Shown: positions 16,837-25,720 of the stretch, piece after piece
How the letters are laid out: each line of letters starts with the position of its first letter
Position numbering within the stretch: the first letter of the stretch is position 1
Source of the DNA: Amphibacillus sp052055485
Lineage (GTDB): Bacteria > Bacillota > Bacilli > Bacillales > Amphibacillaceae
Assembly (NCBI RefSeq): GCF_052055485.1
Contig: NZ_CP197171.1
Span: 558,001-622,000 of the forward strand
Reading direction: 5' to 3'
DNA: 64,000 nucleotides
The notes under the pieces: generated by a model
Database searches by the model: none
Seen by the model: the letters and a program-made list of their open reading frames with translations, nothing else
What the model was told of the DNA's origin: nothing
Translations under genes and position numbers: made by a program

Positions 16837-17571
16837 TTAGCTTGTTGTCCATCCACCATCAATTTTAATCGCCTCTCCATGAATATAATCTGACTGATCG
16901 GAGGCTAGGAAAAAGGCAAGGTTAGCCACTTCCTCAGGTTTTGCCGTTCTTGCCGCTGGAATGTCTTCTGCTAAAGCAGGATCGACATCCTCTGTCATGC
17001 TTGTTTCAATATATCCAGGTGCTATCGCATTTATTTTAACACCTTTTTGACCATAATCATGAGATATCTGCTTAGTCAAGCCTACAACAGCATGTTTAGA
17101 GGAGGTGTAAGCAGCTCCACCACCACCAGCAACAAATCCAGCAATGGAAGCAATATTAATGATAGCTGCTTTTCCCTGCTCTAACATAGTTGGGAGCACA
17201 GCTTTTGTCACAAGATAAATTCCCTTTAAATTGATATTTAATATTTGATCCCATAAGTCTTCATCTGTTTCCAACAGTGGAGTAAAATCATCAAGAACTC
17301 CAGCGGTATTGCTAAGAATATCAATCGTTTGAAATTGATCTAAAGCTTGTTTGACACCCGCTTCAACTTGTTCAGAATCAGAAACGTCAACTTCAAGAGC
17401 CAGCAATTCAATATTTAATTCTTTGGCTTCTTCCTCTAATTCTTGAAGACCTTCCTTATCAATATCGAAAGCAACTACTTTTGCACCTTCTTTAGCAAAA
17501 CGTTTGATCTGAGCCCTTCCCATACCCGAAGCAGCTCCTGTGATCAACACAACTTTATTCTTTAATTTCAT
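16837..17571 (-). CDS. Short-chain dehydrogenase/reductase (FabG/glucose dehydrogenase class)
   Basis: 244-residue classical SDR with the NAD(P)-binding motif TGAASGMG (11-18), NTAG-type motif (SNTAG, 87-91) and the catalytic set Ser142, Tyr155 and Lys159 (YTSSK). Asp36/Asp38 after the second strand suggest NAD(H) preference. The substrate is unknown: such proteins act on 3-oxoacyl-ACP, sugars, polyols or steroids. No fatty acid or sugar genes are adjacent, so a fabG label would be unsafe. The start ATG has GGAGAG upstream. It is monocistronic with its own terminator. Confidence 0.88.
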   Translation of the reverse strand: MKLKNKVVLITGAASGMGRAQIKRFAKEGAKVVAFDIDKEGLQELEEEAKELNIELLALEVDVSDSEQVEAGVKQALDQFQTIDILSNTAGVLDDFTPLLETDEDLWDQILNINLKGIYLVTKAVLPTMLEQGKAAIINIASIAGFVAGGGGAAYTSSKHAVVGLTKQISHDYGQKGVKINAIAPGYIETSMTEDVDPALAEDIPAARTAKPEEVANLAFFLASDQSDYIHGEAIKIDGGWTTS

Positions 17572-17856
17572 TAGGCTCTCCTTTCAATGGTTGAATCAAA
17601 TAAAACAATGATTATTAGTTTATTGGCTTTTCAGTACTCCTCACCGTCTGTATCATTCATCTATACTTCATATAGGACTTATAATGAATTTTATTCCTCC
17701 TCTATGTCGATGAATGGATAGCTCCATACACTAGTGATCATTAGGAAACTAACCTCTTTGTAATAATTGATTCCCGGCTGATATGATTTAAAACGTTTTT
17801 TCAAGGATGGTTGATGACTGTAATACAATTGTAATGTGATTCAAAATTCATAAGGA
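17572..17856. other. Intergenic upstream of an orphan plus-strand terminator
   Basis: No protein gene seen. A plus-strand TATAAT-like hexamer occurs near 17680, and the stretch ends at a strong plus-oriented terminator (17857). An unannotated small RNA is possible but unproven. Confidence 0.35.
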
Positions 17857-17902
17857 GCTGTTGCACAATGAAGGATAAGCTGTGCAACAGCACTTTTCTT
17901 TG
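17857..17902 (+). terminator. Orphan terminator (GCTGTTGCACA family)
   Basis: Perfect 11-bp stem GCTGTTGCACA / TGTGCAACAGC followed by ACTTTTCTTTG on the plus strand. No plus-strand gene precedes it. The same stem is used behind yueI, the ABC permease at 25.7 kb and pdxK. Confidence 0.8.
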
Positions 17903-17974
17903 TGAATATTAGAAGTGTGTTTGAAACATTCGATTCAACTTTTCGAATTGAAAATTTGAACAAAGCATCGGACT

Positions 17975-18195
17975 GGATAGGAAGGCTCTATTCTATCCGA
18001 CATTCTGGCTTGAGTTTTCGATTGGTTTGAGGGATAGAGATGCTCTATCCGACATTTCGACTTGAGTTTTTGATTGGTTTGAGGGATAGAGACGCTCTAT
18101 CCGACATTTCGACTTGAGTTTTTGATTGGTTTGAGGGATAGAGACGCTCTATCCGACATTTCGGCTTGAGTTTTTGATTGGAATGAGGGATAGCA
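17975..18195. repeat. 52-bp tandem repeat array 2
   Basis: Units start at 17975 (57 bases), then 18032, 18084, 18136 and 18188, each 52 bases apart. Every unit opens with a hairpin GGATAGAGACGCTCTATCC followed by GACATTTCGACTTGAGTTTT. The hairpin and the GAC-TTTC-G-CTTG pattern are homologous to array 1 at 6.9 kb. Confidence 0.9.
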
Positions 18196-18308
18196 GACTA
18201 CTCAATCTTCCTAAATGGGGGTTAAAAAGTTAGGCTTATTTCGATGTTCCTACAAAGGGTTGTTAGTCGATGAATAACCGTACGATAGATCAGTTAACAC
18301 AAAAAGAA

Positions 18309-18354
18309 ACTGTCATCAAATGCATCAAATGCACATCATGCATTTGACGACAGC
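18309..18354 (-). terminator. Terminator-like hairpin
   Basis: Arms CTGTCATCAAATGCA and TGCATTTGACGACAG (one mismatch) with a nested repeat in the loop; on the minus strand it is followed by TTTCTTTTT. It probably ends transcripts of the membrane protein gene at 18.7-19.3 kb. Confidence 0.65.
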
Positions 18355-18483
18355 CCCGTCAAACGAATGCCGAGTTATCACAGATAGTAATCCAACACTA
18401 GATGGGTTTACTCAAATTTTTAATAAAATTCAACTACATTTAATATCATTACCGTGGCATAAAAAATAAATCTCATATCAAGG

Positions 18484-18552
18484 AAAGTGCTCGACCTAGG
18501 TCTGTTTGGCAAAATGACATCGAGCAAAAAAGTTTATCCAACACTAGTGATT
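18484..18552 (+). repeat. 69-bp dispersed repeat, copy 1
   Basis: About 63 of 69 bases match the minus-strand sequence at 34114-34182 (six differences). It starts AAAGTGCTCGACCTAGGTC and ends AACACTAGTGATT. No coding capacity; it lies just before DnaA-box cluster C. Confidence 0.85.
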
Positions 18553-18591
18553 TAATATAAATACCTGTGGTCTTAATAAAAAGGTTTATAT

Positions 18592-18685
18592 TTATCAACA
18601 GAATTATCCACATCATAAATTGGATTTTAATAGTTTTTAACTGATTTATCCACGATATCCACAGATAATATTGAAATTATCCACA
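18592..18685 (+). promoter_or_regulatory. DnaA-box cluster C
   Basis: Boxes TTATCAACA at 18592, TTATCCACA at 18604, TTATCCACG at 18646, ATATCCACA at 18655 and TTATCCACA at 18677. Offsets 0, 12, 54, 63, 85 equal those of cluster A, and the spacer between boxes 2 and 3 is also similar (GATTTTAATAGTTTTTAA against GATTTTAGTAGTCTTTAA). The cluster lies immediately downstream of the membrane protein gene. Confidence 0.85.
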
Positions 18686-18718
18686 AGACATTTATGCTTC
18701 TTCCTCTAGCTGGTTCGA

Positions 18719-19321
18719 TTAATGAAAAGTTATATAGCTCATCAAAATAATCAAGAAAAGCATTGTTTCAAGATTAATAATCCATGTGTTGGGTTTTACT
18801 TTTGAAAAGAATTTCACCCGTTTTACTAGACTTGTATCGATAACAATCGCTAAATAATAGAAAAAGAATAAACTGAATAAAAACATCAGACCTGCCATCA
18901 ATACTTCTTCGCTATTCAAAAAAGAAAGTCCTAAAAATAATGCCCATACACACTTAAACATCATTGCTAAGCACTCAAATGGATTAGACAGTGTCGCCAT
19001 CATATAATTACCGTATTCGTCAATAATGGCTTGATCATCATTTTGTTTAACGATATATGCAATATGCCCTGTTTGAAGGGTCATTGTAACCACCATCAAC
19101 ATTAAATACACGAATCCAAATAGGGTTCCTACTTGTAATAACTCTATATTTAATAATTGGTATATAGTTAACGGCAAAGGAAGCCACATACCATGCATCA
19201 GTGCCATCAAGATATGGATAAAAGCAAATTCATTATTTTTAGCCATTTTTGGAAAAGTAACTGCAATAATTAAAAATAGTAAAACACCTAGCCAACCCAT
19301 AATTATTGTGGGAATTAACAT
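18719..19321 (-). CDS. Integral membrane protein, unknown
   Basis: 200 residues with about six hydrophobic helices and short polar loops; the longest loop (KQNDDQAIIDEYGNYM) lies in the middle. No signal peptide beyond the first helix and no recognisable transporter motif. The ATG has AAGGAGGA seven bases upstream. It is transcribed leftward, with 81 bases separating it from the upstream serine dehydratase gene, so the two may share a transcript. I do not recognise the family. Confidence 0.75.
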   Translation of the reverse strand: MLIPTIIMGWLGVLLFLIIAVTFPKMAKNNEFAFIHILMALMHGMWLPLPLTIYQLLNIELLQVGTLFGFVYLMLMVVTMTLQTGHIAYIVKQNDDQAIIDEYGNYMMATLSNPFECLAMMFKCVWALFLGLSFLNSEEVLMAGLMFLFSLFFFYYLAIVIDTSLVKRVKFFSKVKPNTWIINLETMLFLIILMSYITFH

Positions 19322-19402
19322 ATATTCCTCCTTGAAGTTCTGTCGTTTATATTTCGTTAATCTGCTTCAACTAATTGCTAAATAAAATTCAAAAACATAT
19401 TT

Positions 19403-20965
19403 TCACACGGTTTGTATCAATAGCAGTTCTTCAATAATCGGAAGCTCTTTCTTTAACAGAGCTAACAAATGATCATCAACGAGATAATCAACTTCACAAA
19501 TCGTAATGGCAGGGCCATTAATTCTTGAACGTTCATTCAACATTCGGGCAATATTAAAGCCTTTTTCATGAAGAAAACTCGACAATTCAGATATAACACC
19601 ACGACTATCTTGATGTCGAAGCACGAGTGTGGGTTGTTCACCACTAAATTTCAATGGATAATGATCAAATTCCTGAACCTCAATTTTCCCTCCACCCAAA
19701 GAACTTGCTAATAGCTTAACTTGTCGTGATCGTCCAACTAATTCAATTAAAACTGTATTTGGGTGGTAACTTCCCAAAACTCGGGTTGTAAATTGATAGC
19801 TTAAACCATGTTTGTCGGCGATTTCTTTTGCTTTTGGAATACCTTCGTCCATTGTCGTTAAACCGAGTACCCCTGCTAAGAGAGCCAAGTCTGTCCCATG
19901 ACCTTGATATGTTTTTGCGAATGATCCCATTAAAGTAAATGTAGCCGTTTGAGGCTGCTCATTTAAAAGTTGGTAAGCAATATTCCCGATTCGTACAGCA
20001 CCGGCTGTATGAGAACTTGATGGACCAACCATAACAGGACCGACAATATCATAGGCACTTTGGTATTTTGCGGGTCCGTTATCACTTGCTTTTCCTCCAA
20101 GAACCTGTTCTTTTAGCTGTTGACCTGTTGGTGTTCCAGCCAATCCTCCTATGCCTGTTTCTCTTAATGATTCTGGCATTTGTTGACCTACCTCATGCAT
20201 GACATGAATCACTTCATCTGGTGGAATAATACTCTTGATACCAGCTAACGCCATATCAGCCGCTGCTTGAGCAGTAATCGCATGCAAACCATTGCGGTAG
20301 ATACATGGAATTTCGACGAGTCCGGCAACAGGATCACACACCAAGCCTAATGAATTTTTCAGGGCAATTCCAACGGCATGACCTACCTGTTCCGGTGTGC
20401 CACCAGCTAGCTCGACTAAAGCTCCTGCTGCCATTGCAGTTGCTGATCCTATTTCAGCCTGACAGCCACCAGCTGCACCTGAGATCGACGCTTTATTCGC
20501 AATCACCAGTCCCAATGCTGAAGCGGTAAAAATCGATCGAACAATTTGATCACGGCTAAATCTACCACTATCTAACGCATGGACAAGGACAGCTGGTAAA
20601 ATCCCCGCTGATCCCGCTGTCGGCGTTGCCACAATTCTACCCATGGCCGCATTCACTTCTGATACTGCCAAGGCATTTGCAGCAGTCTGTAAAGTAGTCG
20701 AATCAACAAATCCATCCCCTTCTTCAGCATACTGATGGATACGATGTCCATCGCCACCTGTTAACCCTGTTTGAGAGATAACCGGATTTTCGGTTCCTTT
20801 CCGCACAGACTCTTCCATAACCAAAAATTGCTCGGTCATTTTTTCAATAATTGTTGCTTTTGATAGCCCTTTTTGTTGCTCTTCTGTTTTAATCATCAAA
20901 GCTGAAAGGGTTGTATCTTCTTGTTTTGCAGCCGCAATCCATTCAGCTAAATGGGTAAAAGACAT
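19403..20965 (-). CDS. sdaA: L-serine dehydratase, iron-sulfur type, alpha-beta fusion
   Basis: 520-residue enzyme that deaminates L-serine to pyruvate using a [4Fe-4S] cluster. The N-terminal half (about 1-285) is the alpha subunit, with cluster cysteines in AAGGCQAEIG, LVCDPVAG and EIPCIYRNG. The C-terminal half (from about 300, SAYDIVGPVMVGPSSSHTAG) is the beta subunit and ends in an ACT domain (RGVISELSSFLHEKGFNIARM). In B. subtilis the two are separate genes, and in E. coli SdaA they are fused beta-alpha. Here the order is alpha-beta. The ATG follows GGAGTGG. The 81-base gap downstream holds no terminator. Confidence 0.93.
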   Translation of the reverse strand: MSFTHLAEWIAAAKQEDTTLSALMIKTEEQQKGLSKATIIEKMTEQFLVMEESVRKGTENPVISQTGLTGGDGHRIHQYAEEGDGFVDSTTLQTAANALAVSEVNAAMGRIVATPTAGSAGILPAVLVHALDSGRFSRDQIVRSIFTASALGLVIANKASISGAAGGCQAEIGSATAMAAGALVELAGGTPEQVGHAVGIALKNSLGLVCDPVAGLVEIPCIYRNGLHAITAQAAADMALAGIKSIIPPDEVIHVMHEVGQQMPESLRETGIGGLAGTPTGQQLKEQVLGGKASDNGPAKYQSAYDIVGPVMVGPSSSHTAGAVRIGNIAYQLLNEQPQTATFTLMGSFAKTYQGHGTDLALLAGVLGLTTMDEGIPKAKEIADKHGLSYQFTTRVLGSYHPNTVLIELVGRSRQVKLLASSLGGGKIEVQEFDHYPLKFSGEQPTLVLRHQDSRGVISELSSFLHEKGFNIARMLNERSRINGPAITICEVDYLVDDHLLALLKKELPIIEELLLIQTV

Positions 20966-21098
20966 CTTTCCACTCCTTCAAACTGACAATTGTCCAAAAT
21001 TATTTACATTGATCTTTCATTTTGCTAATCGTTTAACTCGTAAAATTTTAACTACATTGAACTTACTCATCAGTTACTATTATACTTCCTGTCGAATA

Positions 21099-21130
21099 AA
21101 AAAAGCTAATCCTTGATGGTTAGCTTTTTT
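21099..21130 (-). terminator. Terminator of the ROK kinase gene
   Basis: Stem AAAAAGCTAA / TTAGCTTTTT with a 10-base loop; on the minus strand it runs into seven T. It lies six bases after the ROK kinase stop. Confidence 0.85.
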
Positions 21131-21135
21131 GGCAA

Positions 21136-22029
21136 TCAATCATTTGATTCATGTTGTAATAAATAGTGATACAGGGCACCATAAAGATTTGCCGCACTAT
21201 TAAATTGGCAAATCACGATGTTTGGTGTCGCCATATGAATTGGATTCGCTTTCTTGATCACTTTAATCGATTCATTAATCCCTTTTAAAAGGGCTGGCTG
21301 AACACTGATACCGCCACCAATTGCAAAAACTTCTGGATCAATAATATATTGCAAATTAAGAATCTGAACAGCTACATTTTTACAAAAATGATTAAAAATT
21401 GCTAATGCTTCTGGATCTTCTGCATTTATGTATTCAAATGCACCAATGCCATCATTTGCTTCTAAACCTTTTATTTTTGCAATATCATTAACCATGGTCG
21501 AAGCCGAGCAAACCGGCCCCGCAAATTCTGCATGATTATTGTCATGATTGAAGCTCTCCATAACATAGCTCTGTTCTCCGGCTTCTAGATTCGCTCCTCG
21601 ATGAAGTTTACCATTAATAATAATTCCCCCACCAATTCCTGTACCAAATGTAAGAACGATACTATGACGATAATCTTTAACACTGCCTTGCCATCTCTCC
21701 GCAAGAGCGACACACTTGCCATCATTCTCAATCGATACAGGAACACCGCAACTGTCACTTAGCATTTGGGCAATATTTTTTTTATGAAGATATTTTAAAG
21801 CACCACCGTAATAAACCATTCCTGTCTCAACATCAATTGTTCCTGGACAGCTAATCGCAATCCCTTTAATATCTTGTGTTGAGTGCTGATAAACGTCTGC
21901 CATTTTTTCAACCAAATATTCTGCACTGTTATAAGGTGTCTGGAATTTCCCTTGCTCAACGTGCTCACCCGAATGCCTCATCCATGCATACTTAACAAAT
22001 GTCCCACCTATATCAAAACCGAGGTACAT
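21136..22029 (-). CDS. ROK family sugar kinase (beta-glucoside kinase-like)
   Basis: 297-residue cytoplasmic kinase. Phosphate-1 motif FDIGGTFVKYA at the N-terminus, catalytic aspartate in ENDGKC, and the glycine-rich LTFGTGIGGGI. The ROK zinc motif CxCGxxGC of glucokinases and NagC-type proteins is not present; the corresponding stretch reads GANLEAGEQSYV. That, and the overall sequence, resemble BglK-type beta-glucoside kinases, but glucose or an amino sugar are equally possible. There is no N-terminal helix-turn-helix, so it is not a XylR-type repressor. The ATG is preceded by GGGG at a long spacing. Monocistronic. Confidence 0.87.
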   Translation of the reverse strand: MYLGFDIGGTFVKYAWMRHSGEHVEQGKFQTPYNSAEYLVEKMADVYQHSTQDIKGIAISCPGTIDVETGMVYYGGALKYLHKKNIAQMLSDSCGVPVSIENDGKCVALAERWQGSVKDYRHSIVLTFGTGIGGGIIINGKLHRGANLEAGEQSYVMESFNHDNNHAEFAGPVCSASTMVNDIAKIKGLEANDGIGAFEYINAEDPEALAIFNHFCKNVAVQILNLQYIIDPEVFAIGGGISVQPALLKGINESIKVIKKANPIHMATPNIVICQFNSAANLYGALYHYLLQHESND

Positions 22030-22198
22030 CTTAACAACCCCATTCCTTTATGATGTTTCTTATATTATACCTTTATAACCGATTTTTTTATAGGGTAGCT
22101 TTAAGCAAAATCATTAGAATATCCCTTCGATGAACAATCAATCTTGCTAAAAACAGTCATAAGTTAAGAAAAACAGTTAAAGAACGCATTAAAATAAA

Positions 22199-22798
22199 TT
22201 ACTCCCTTTTCATTGGCGCAATGCCCTTAATCAGCATTTCAGTCCATTCTTCTGTATAAGGGGCAATCTTTTCATATATCTTTGGATTTGACATTCCCTC
22301 AACAAGCGTTTGAAAATAGAGGAGCAGAAACTCATCAGAATATTTCAAATCCACTTTTCCCTCTTTTCGCCCGCGATGAAATACGTCTAACAACATCTGA
22401 TGATTTTGCTCAGTGTATTGTTGCATTTTGGACATATCTGCTTCATTTTTCTCTGTAAAGTATTCCATCATTTTTAAATAGAAAGATTGATTGATTTTAT
22501 TTAATAAGTTAATTTTATTTTGACTTAGGGCAATCAACGTCTCTTCAAAAGATTTATCTTCAGCAATAATCTGTTGAGCTTCTTCAACCAATTGATCAAT
22601 ATAATAAATATATACTTCGCGAATGAGATTGTCTTTATTGCCAAAATATTTGAAAATGGTCGCTTTGGCTACATTAGAATGGCTCGCAATAGCATCCATC
22701 GTTACATTTCCTACATTAGTCTCTTGATTCATTAATTCAAAGGTTGCTATTAAAACCCTTTTTCGTTTCTCCTCTGTTCGCTTTTCAAATCCATTCAC
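22199..22798 (-). CDS. TetR/AcrR family transcriptional regulator
   Basis: 199 residues with a standard N-terminal helix-turn-helix (VTMDAIASHSNVAKATIFKY) and an all-helical ligand-binding domain. The start is GTG 22798, with a weak AAGTGGG upstream. It is divergent from the ABC exporter genes at 23172-25692, the usual arrangement for a TetR repressor of a drug or lipid exporter. Inverted repeats in the 373-base intergenic region are plausible operators. Confidence 0.92.
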   Translation of the reverse strand: MNGFEKRTEEKRKRVLIATFELMNQETNVGNVTMDAIASHSNVAKATIFKYFGNKDNLIREVYIYYIDQLVEEAQQIIAEDKSFEETLIALSQNKINLLNKINQSFYLKMMEYFTEKNEADMSKMQQYTEQNHQMLLDVFHRGRKEGKVDLKYSDEFLLLYFQTLVEGMSNPKIYEKIAPYTEEWTEMLIKGIAPMKRE

Positions 22799-22989
22799 GC
22801 TTATAACCCACTTTCTATCTTTATTATTTAGAAAAACTTGGCTTATTTTAAAGTCCGTATGGTGAAGGACTTCATTTTATTTATTCTATCATTGAAAAAA
22901 ATCTTATTCTTTCCGAAAATAATTCACTTTCTTCCTATATTATATACAGATATTTATAAACTTTCAAACATAAAATAGTATATATTCGG

Positions 22990-23018
22990 TTGACTATACG
23001 GAAAAAAAGTAATAATAT
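22990..23018 (+). promoter_or_regulatory. Promoter of the ABC exporter
   Basis: TTGACT at 22990-22995, 17-base spacer, TAATAT at 23013-23018. It lies about 155 bases before the ATPase start, so the transcript would have a long leader containing the palindrome at 23094-23111. Confidence 0.6.
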
Positions 23019-23093
23019 TATACTTATAAATGAACTTTAGTTTAAAACGAAGCTTAAAACAGGATAATTATAAACTAAATACCTCTTAATGAT

Positions 23094-23111
23094 TTTAAAC
23101 TTCTGTTTAAA
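23094..23111. promoter_or_regulatory. Candidate TetR operator
   Basis: Inverted repeat TTTAAAC - TTCT - GTTTAAA between the divergent TetR gene and exporter. Two further related half-sites (GTTTAAAAC, GCTTAAAAC) lie 40-60 bases upstream. Assignment rests on position and symmetry only. Confidence 0.5.
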
Positions 23112-23171
23112 CTGGAAAGCACGTTATAACACGATAACAAAATTTTTTCCATGGAGAGGAGTGTTAGTGTT

Positions 23172-24053
23172 ATGTCAGAAATTATTAAACTACACGGTTT
23201 GAAGAAAAATTTTGGGAAGGTTCAAGCTTTAAGTGATGTAACTTTCACAGTAAATCCCGGTGAAGTGGTTGGTTTTATTGGTCCAAATGGTGCCGGTAAA
23301 TCGACAACGATTCGTGCTTTATTGGGAATCATCAAACGTGATGCAGGTGAGGCGAAAATATTTGGGAAAGATGTTTGGAAAGATAGCCTTGACATCCATA
23401 AACGGATTTCCTATGTTCCTGGTGATGTCTCACTTTGGGGAAGTTTAACAGGCGGAGAGATCATCGATTTATTTCTTAAATTACATGGTGGTGGCAATAA
23501 ACAAAAAAGGGATTATTTAATTGAACGTTTTGAATTAGATCCAAAGAAAAAAGCCAAAGGATACTCGAAGGGAAATCGCCAAAAGGTAGGCTTGATTGCC
23601 GCATTATCTGTTGATTCAGATTTATATATCTTTGATGAGCCAACTTCCGGTCTTGATCCCCTCATGGAAGCCGTCTTTCAAGAAGAAGTCGCCAAGATCA
23701 AGGAAACCGGTAAAGCAATCTTACTATCCTCACATATTTTGAGCGAAGTTGAACGCTTAGCTGATAAAGTTGTCATCATCCGTCAAGGTCGTATTGTTGA
23801 GACAGGGACACTAGATGAATTACGACATTTGACCCGTTCTACGATAACCTTAGCAACAGAAGGTGATGTAGCAGAAATAGCAGCTGTAAATGGCGTCCAT
23901 GATTTCGAACAAACAGATGATCAAGCCACATTCTCAGCTGATAACCAACATATTAATGATATTTTACAGGAAGCAACCAAACTTGGTGTCAAAAGGTTTG
24001 AAGCTGTCCCGCCGACGCTTGAGGATTTATTCATGCGTCATTATGAAGGATAA
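23172..24053 (+). CDS. ABC exporter ATP-binding protein
   Basis: 293-residue ATPase with Walker A GPNGAGKST, signature YSKGNRQKVG (a KGN variant of SGGQ), Walker B LYIFDEPTSGLDP and a switch His in LSSHILSEVE. The C-terminal extension of about 80 residues is typical of drug and antibiotic exporter ATPases. The start is ATG 23172, ten bases after GAGAGGAG; an earlier ATG at 23151 overlaps that site. It works with the permease 25 bases downstream and is probably controlled by the divergent TetR protein. The substrate is unknown. Confidence 0.93.
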   Translation: MSEIIKLHGLKKNFGKVQALSDVTFTVNPGEVVGFIGPNGAGKSTTIRALLGIIKRDAGEAKIFGKDVWKDSLDIHKRISYVPGDVSLWGSLTGGEIIDLFLKLHGGGNKQKRDYLIERFELDPKKKAKGYSKGNRQKVGLIAALSVDSDLYIFDEPTSGLDPLMEAVFQEEVAKIKETGKAILLSSHILSEVERLADKVVIIRQGRIVETGTLDELRHLTRSTITLATEGDVAEIAAVNGVHDFEQTDDQATFSADNQHINDILQEATKLGVKRFEAVPPTLEDLFMRHYEG

Positions 24054-24078
24054 TCATTAACCGGGAGGTGAAAGAGCG

Positions 24079-25692
24079 ATGAAAGAAAAATTTGCGCGTT
24101 GGGATACATTGTTTTTGCAATATCTAAAACGTGATTGGAAAAAAATACTTTTTTGGATTTTGGGTATTGGCTTATTCTCAGGTGGTTTTGTTCCTGCTTT
24201 TGAGGAGATAGCAAAAGGGCAAGGGTTGATCGGCATGTATGAAACCCTGCAAAATCCAGCTATGATTTCCATGGTAGGTCCAACACCAGTTGAAACAGCA
24301 ACTGATTATACATTAGGGGCTATGTATGCGCATGAAATGTTATTATTCTGTGGATTGTTTGCGATGATAATGGCTGTTTTGCATGTAGTCGGGCATACAC
24401 GTAAGGAAGAAGATCTCGGACTAACAGAGCTTGTCCGCTCCTTTCAAATCGGGCGTCAAGCTAACTCCCTTGCTGCCATGGTAGAAGTTGTTGTTATTAA
24501 TGTTTTATTGGCGCTGTTTATTAGCGGTCTAATGATCAGCTTTGGTGCAGACACGATTTCAGTCCAGGGTTCCTTTCTATTTGGAACTTCTGTTGGAATA
24601 GCTGGTCTGATTGGAGCAGCAATCGGATTGGTGATGGCTCAAATTATGCCGACTTCCTCTGGTGCAACGGGATCAACACTAGGAATCATCGGATTACTTT
24701 ATATTATTCGTGCAGGAACAGATGTCTCGAATGCTGATTTATCTATGTTCAACCCACTTAGTTGGACATATTTGACCTTTCCGTTTACGGATAACAATTG
24801 GGTACCCCTTATATTTGTCTTGATTTTCAGCCTAATCATGGTCATGATTGCTTTTGCACTTGAAGGCAATCGTGATATGGGAGCTGGCTATCTTCCTGAG
24901 AGAGAAGGGCGAGAAAGGGCAAAAAAATCTCTATTATCTGTCCAGGGACTGTTTATCAAAATTAATAAAGGGGTCATGATTAGTTGGCTAATTGCTTTTG
25001 TCATTATGGGGGCAGCCTATGGCTCAATTTATGGCGATATGCAAACGTTCCTGCAAAGTAATGAGTTAATGGAGCAAATGTTTGCTCAATCTGGCTTTTC
25101 CATTGAAGAGTCATTTACGGGGACCATTATGATGGTCATGATGGTTTTGGTTTCTATTCTACCAATAGTGATTGTAAATAAGCTTTTCTCTGTGGAAACC
25201 CGCTTGTACTTAAGTCAGCTTCATGCCACAAAGGTAACTCGAAGCCAGTTTTACTGGACAACTATTGGTTTAGCTATTTTTACTGGTTTAGTCGGAACTT
25301 TATTGGCTGCTGGCGGTCTTGGTGGTACAGCTATTTCTGTCATGGGCGACAGTGCAACGATGACTATGATTGATTTTCTCGCAGCAGGGTATAACTTTCT
25401 ACCATCGATATTATTTTTCACAGCACTAGCAGCTTTAGCATTGGGATGGGCACCGAAACTCGGTAAAATTGTCTATGCTTACCTTGGCTATTCCTTTATC
25501 TTAAATTATTTTGGTGGGATCTTAGATTTACCAGAGTGGTTGTCCAAAACAGCCATTCAGAGCTGGATTCCACAAATGCCAATGGAAGATTTTGATGCTG
25601 TTCCATTCCTTACCATAACGGTCATCAGCATTGCTTTCATGATCATTGGTTATCTTGGCTATAAGAGACGTGATATGATGGAAGGGGCTTAA
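24079..25692 (+). CDS. ABC exporter permease, large ABC-2 type
   Basis: 537-residue membrane protein with about twelve predicted helices in two six-helix halves, resembling the permeases annotated as polyketide-antibiotic or tetronasin exporters. Family-like segments are TDYTLGAMYAHEMLLF and EEDLGLTELVRSFQIGR. The start ATG has GGGAGGTGA upstream. It forms a two-gene exporter with the ATPase; one polypeptide provides both membrane halves. Terminated by the hairpin at 25721. Confidence 0.9.
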   Translation: MKEKFARWDTLFLQYLKRDWKKILFWILGIGLFSGGFVPAFEEIAKGQGLIGMYETLQNPAMISMVGPTPVETATDYTLGAMYAHEMLLFCGLFAMIMAVLHVVGHTRKEEDLGLTELVRSFQIGRQANSLAAMVEVVVINVLLALFISGLMISFGADTISVQGSFLFGTSVGIAGLIGAAIGLVMAQIMPTSSGATGSTLGIIGLLYIIRAGTDVSNADLSMFNPLSWTYLTFPFTDNNWVPLIFVLIFSLIMVMIAFALEGNRDMGAGYLPEREGRERAKKSLLSVQGLFIKINKGVMISWLIAFVIMGAAYGSIYGDMQTFLQSNELMEQMFAQSGFSIEESFTGTIMMVMMVLVSILPIVIVNKLFSVETRLYLSQLHATKVTRSQFYWTTIGLAIFTGLVGTLLAAGGLGGTAISVMGDSATMTMIDFLAAGYNFLPSILFFTALAALALGWAPKLGKIVYAYLGYSFILNYFGGILDLPEWLSKTAIQSWIPQMPMEDFDAVPFLTITVISIAFMIIGYLGYKRRDMMEGA

Positions 25693-25720
25693 CTTCACAA
25701 AAACTAATATCTATAGAGAA

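Noticed and set aside
17975..18195. 52-bp arrays as CRISPR-like repeats
   Set aside because: The whole 52-base unit is repeated; there are no variable spacers of constant length.
15302..18685. DnaA-box clusters as the chromosomal origin oriC
   Set aside because: None of the usual origin neighbours (dnaA, dnaN, rpmH, mnmG, gyrB) is present and gene orientation does not switch consistently here. I keep it as a DnaA-box cluster of unknown role.
21136..22029. ROK protein as a XylR repressor for the xylose genes
   Set aside because: It has no N-terminal helix-turn-helix and keeps the sugar kinase motifs.
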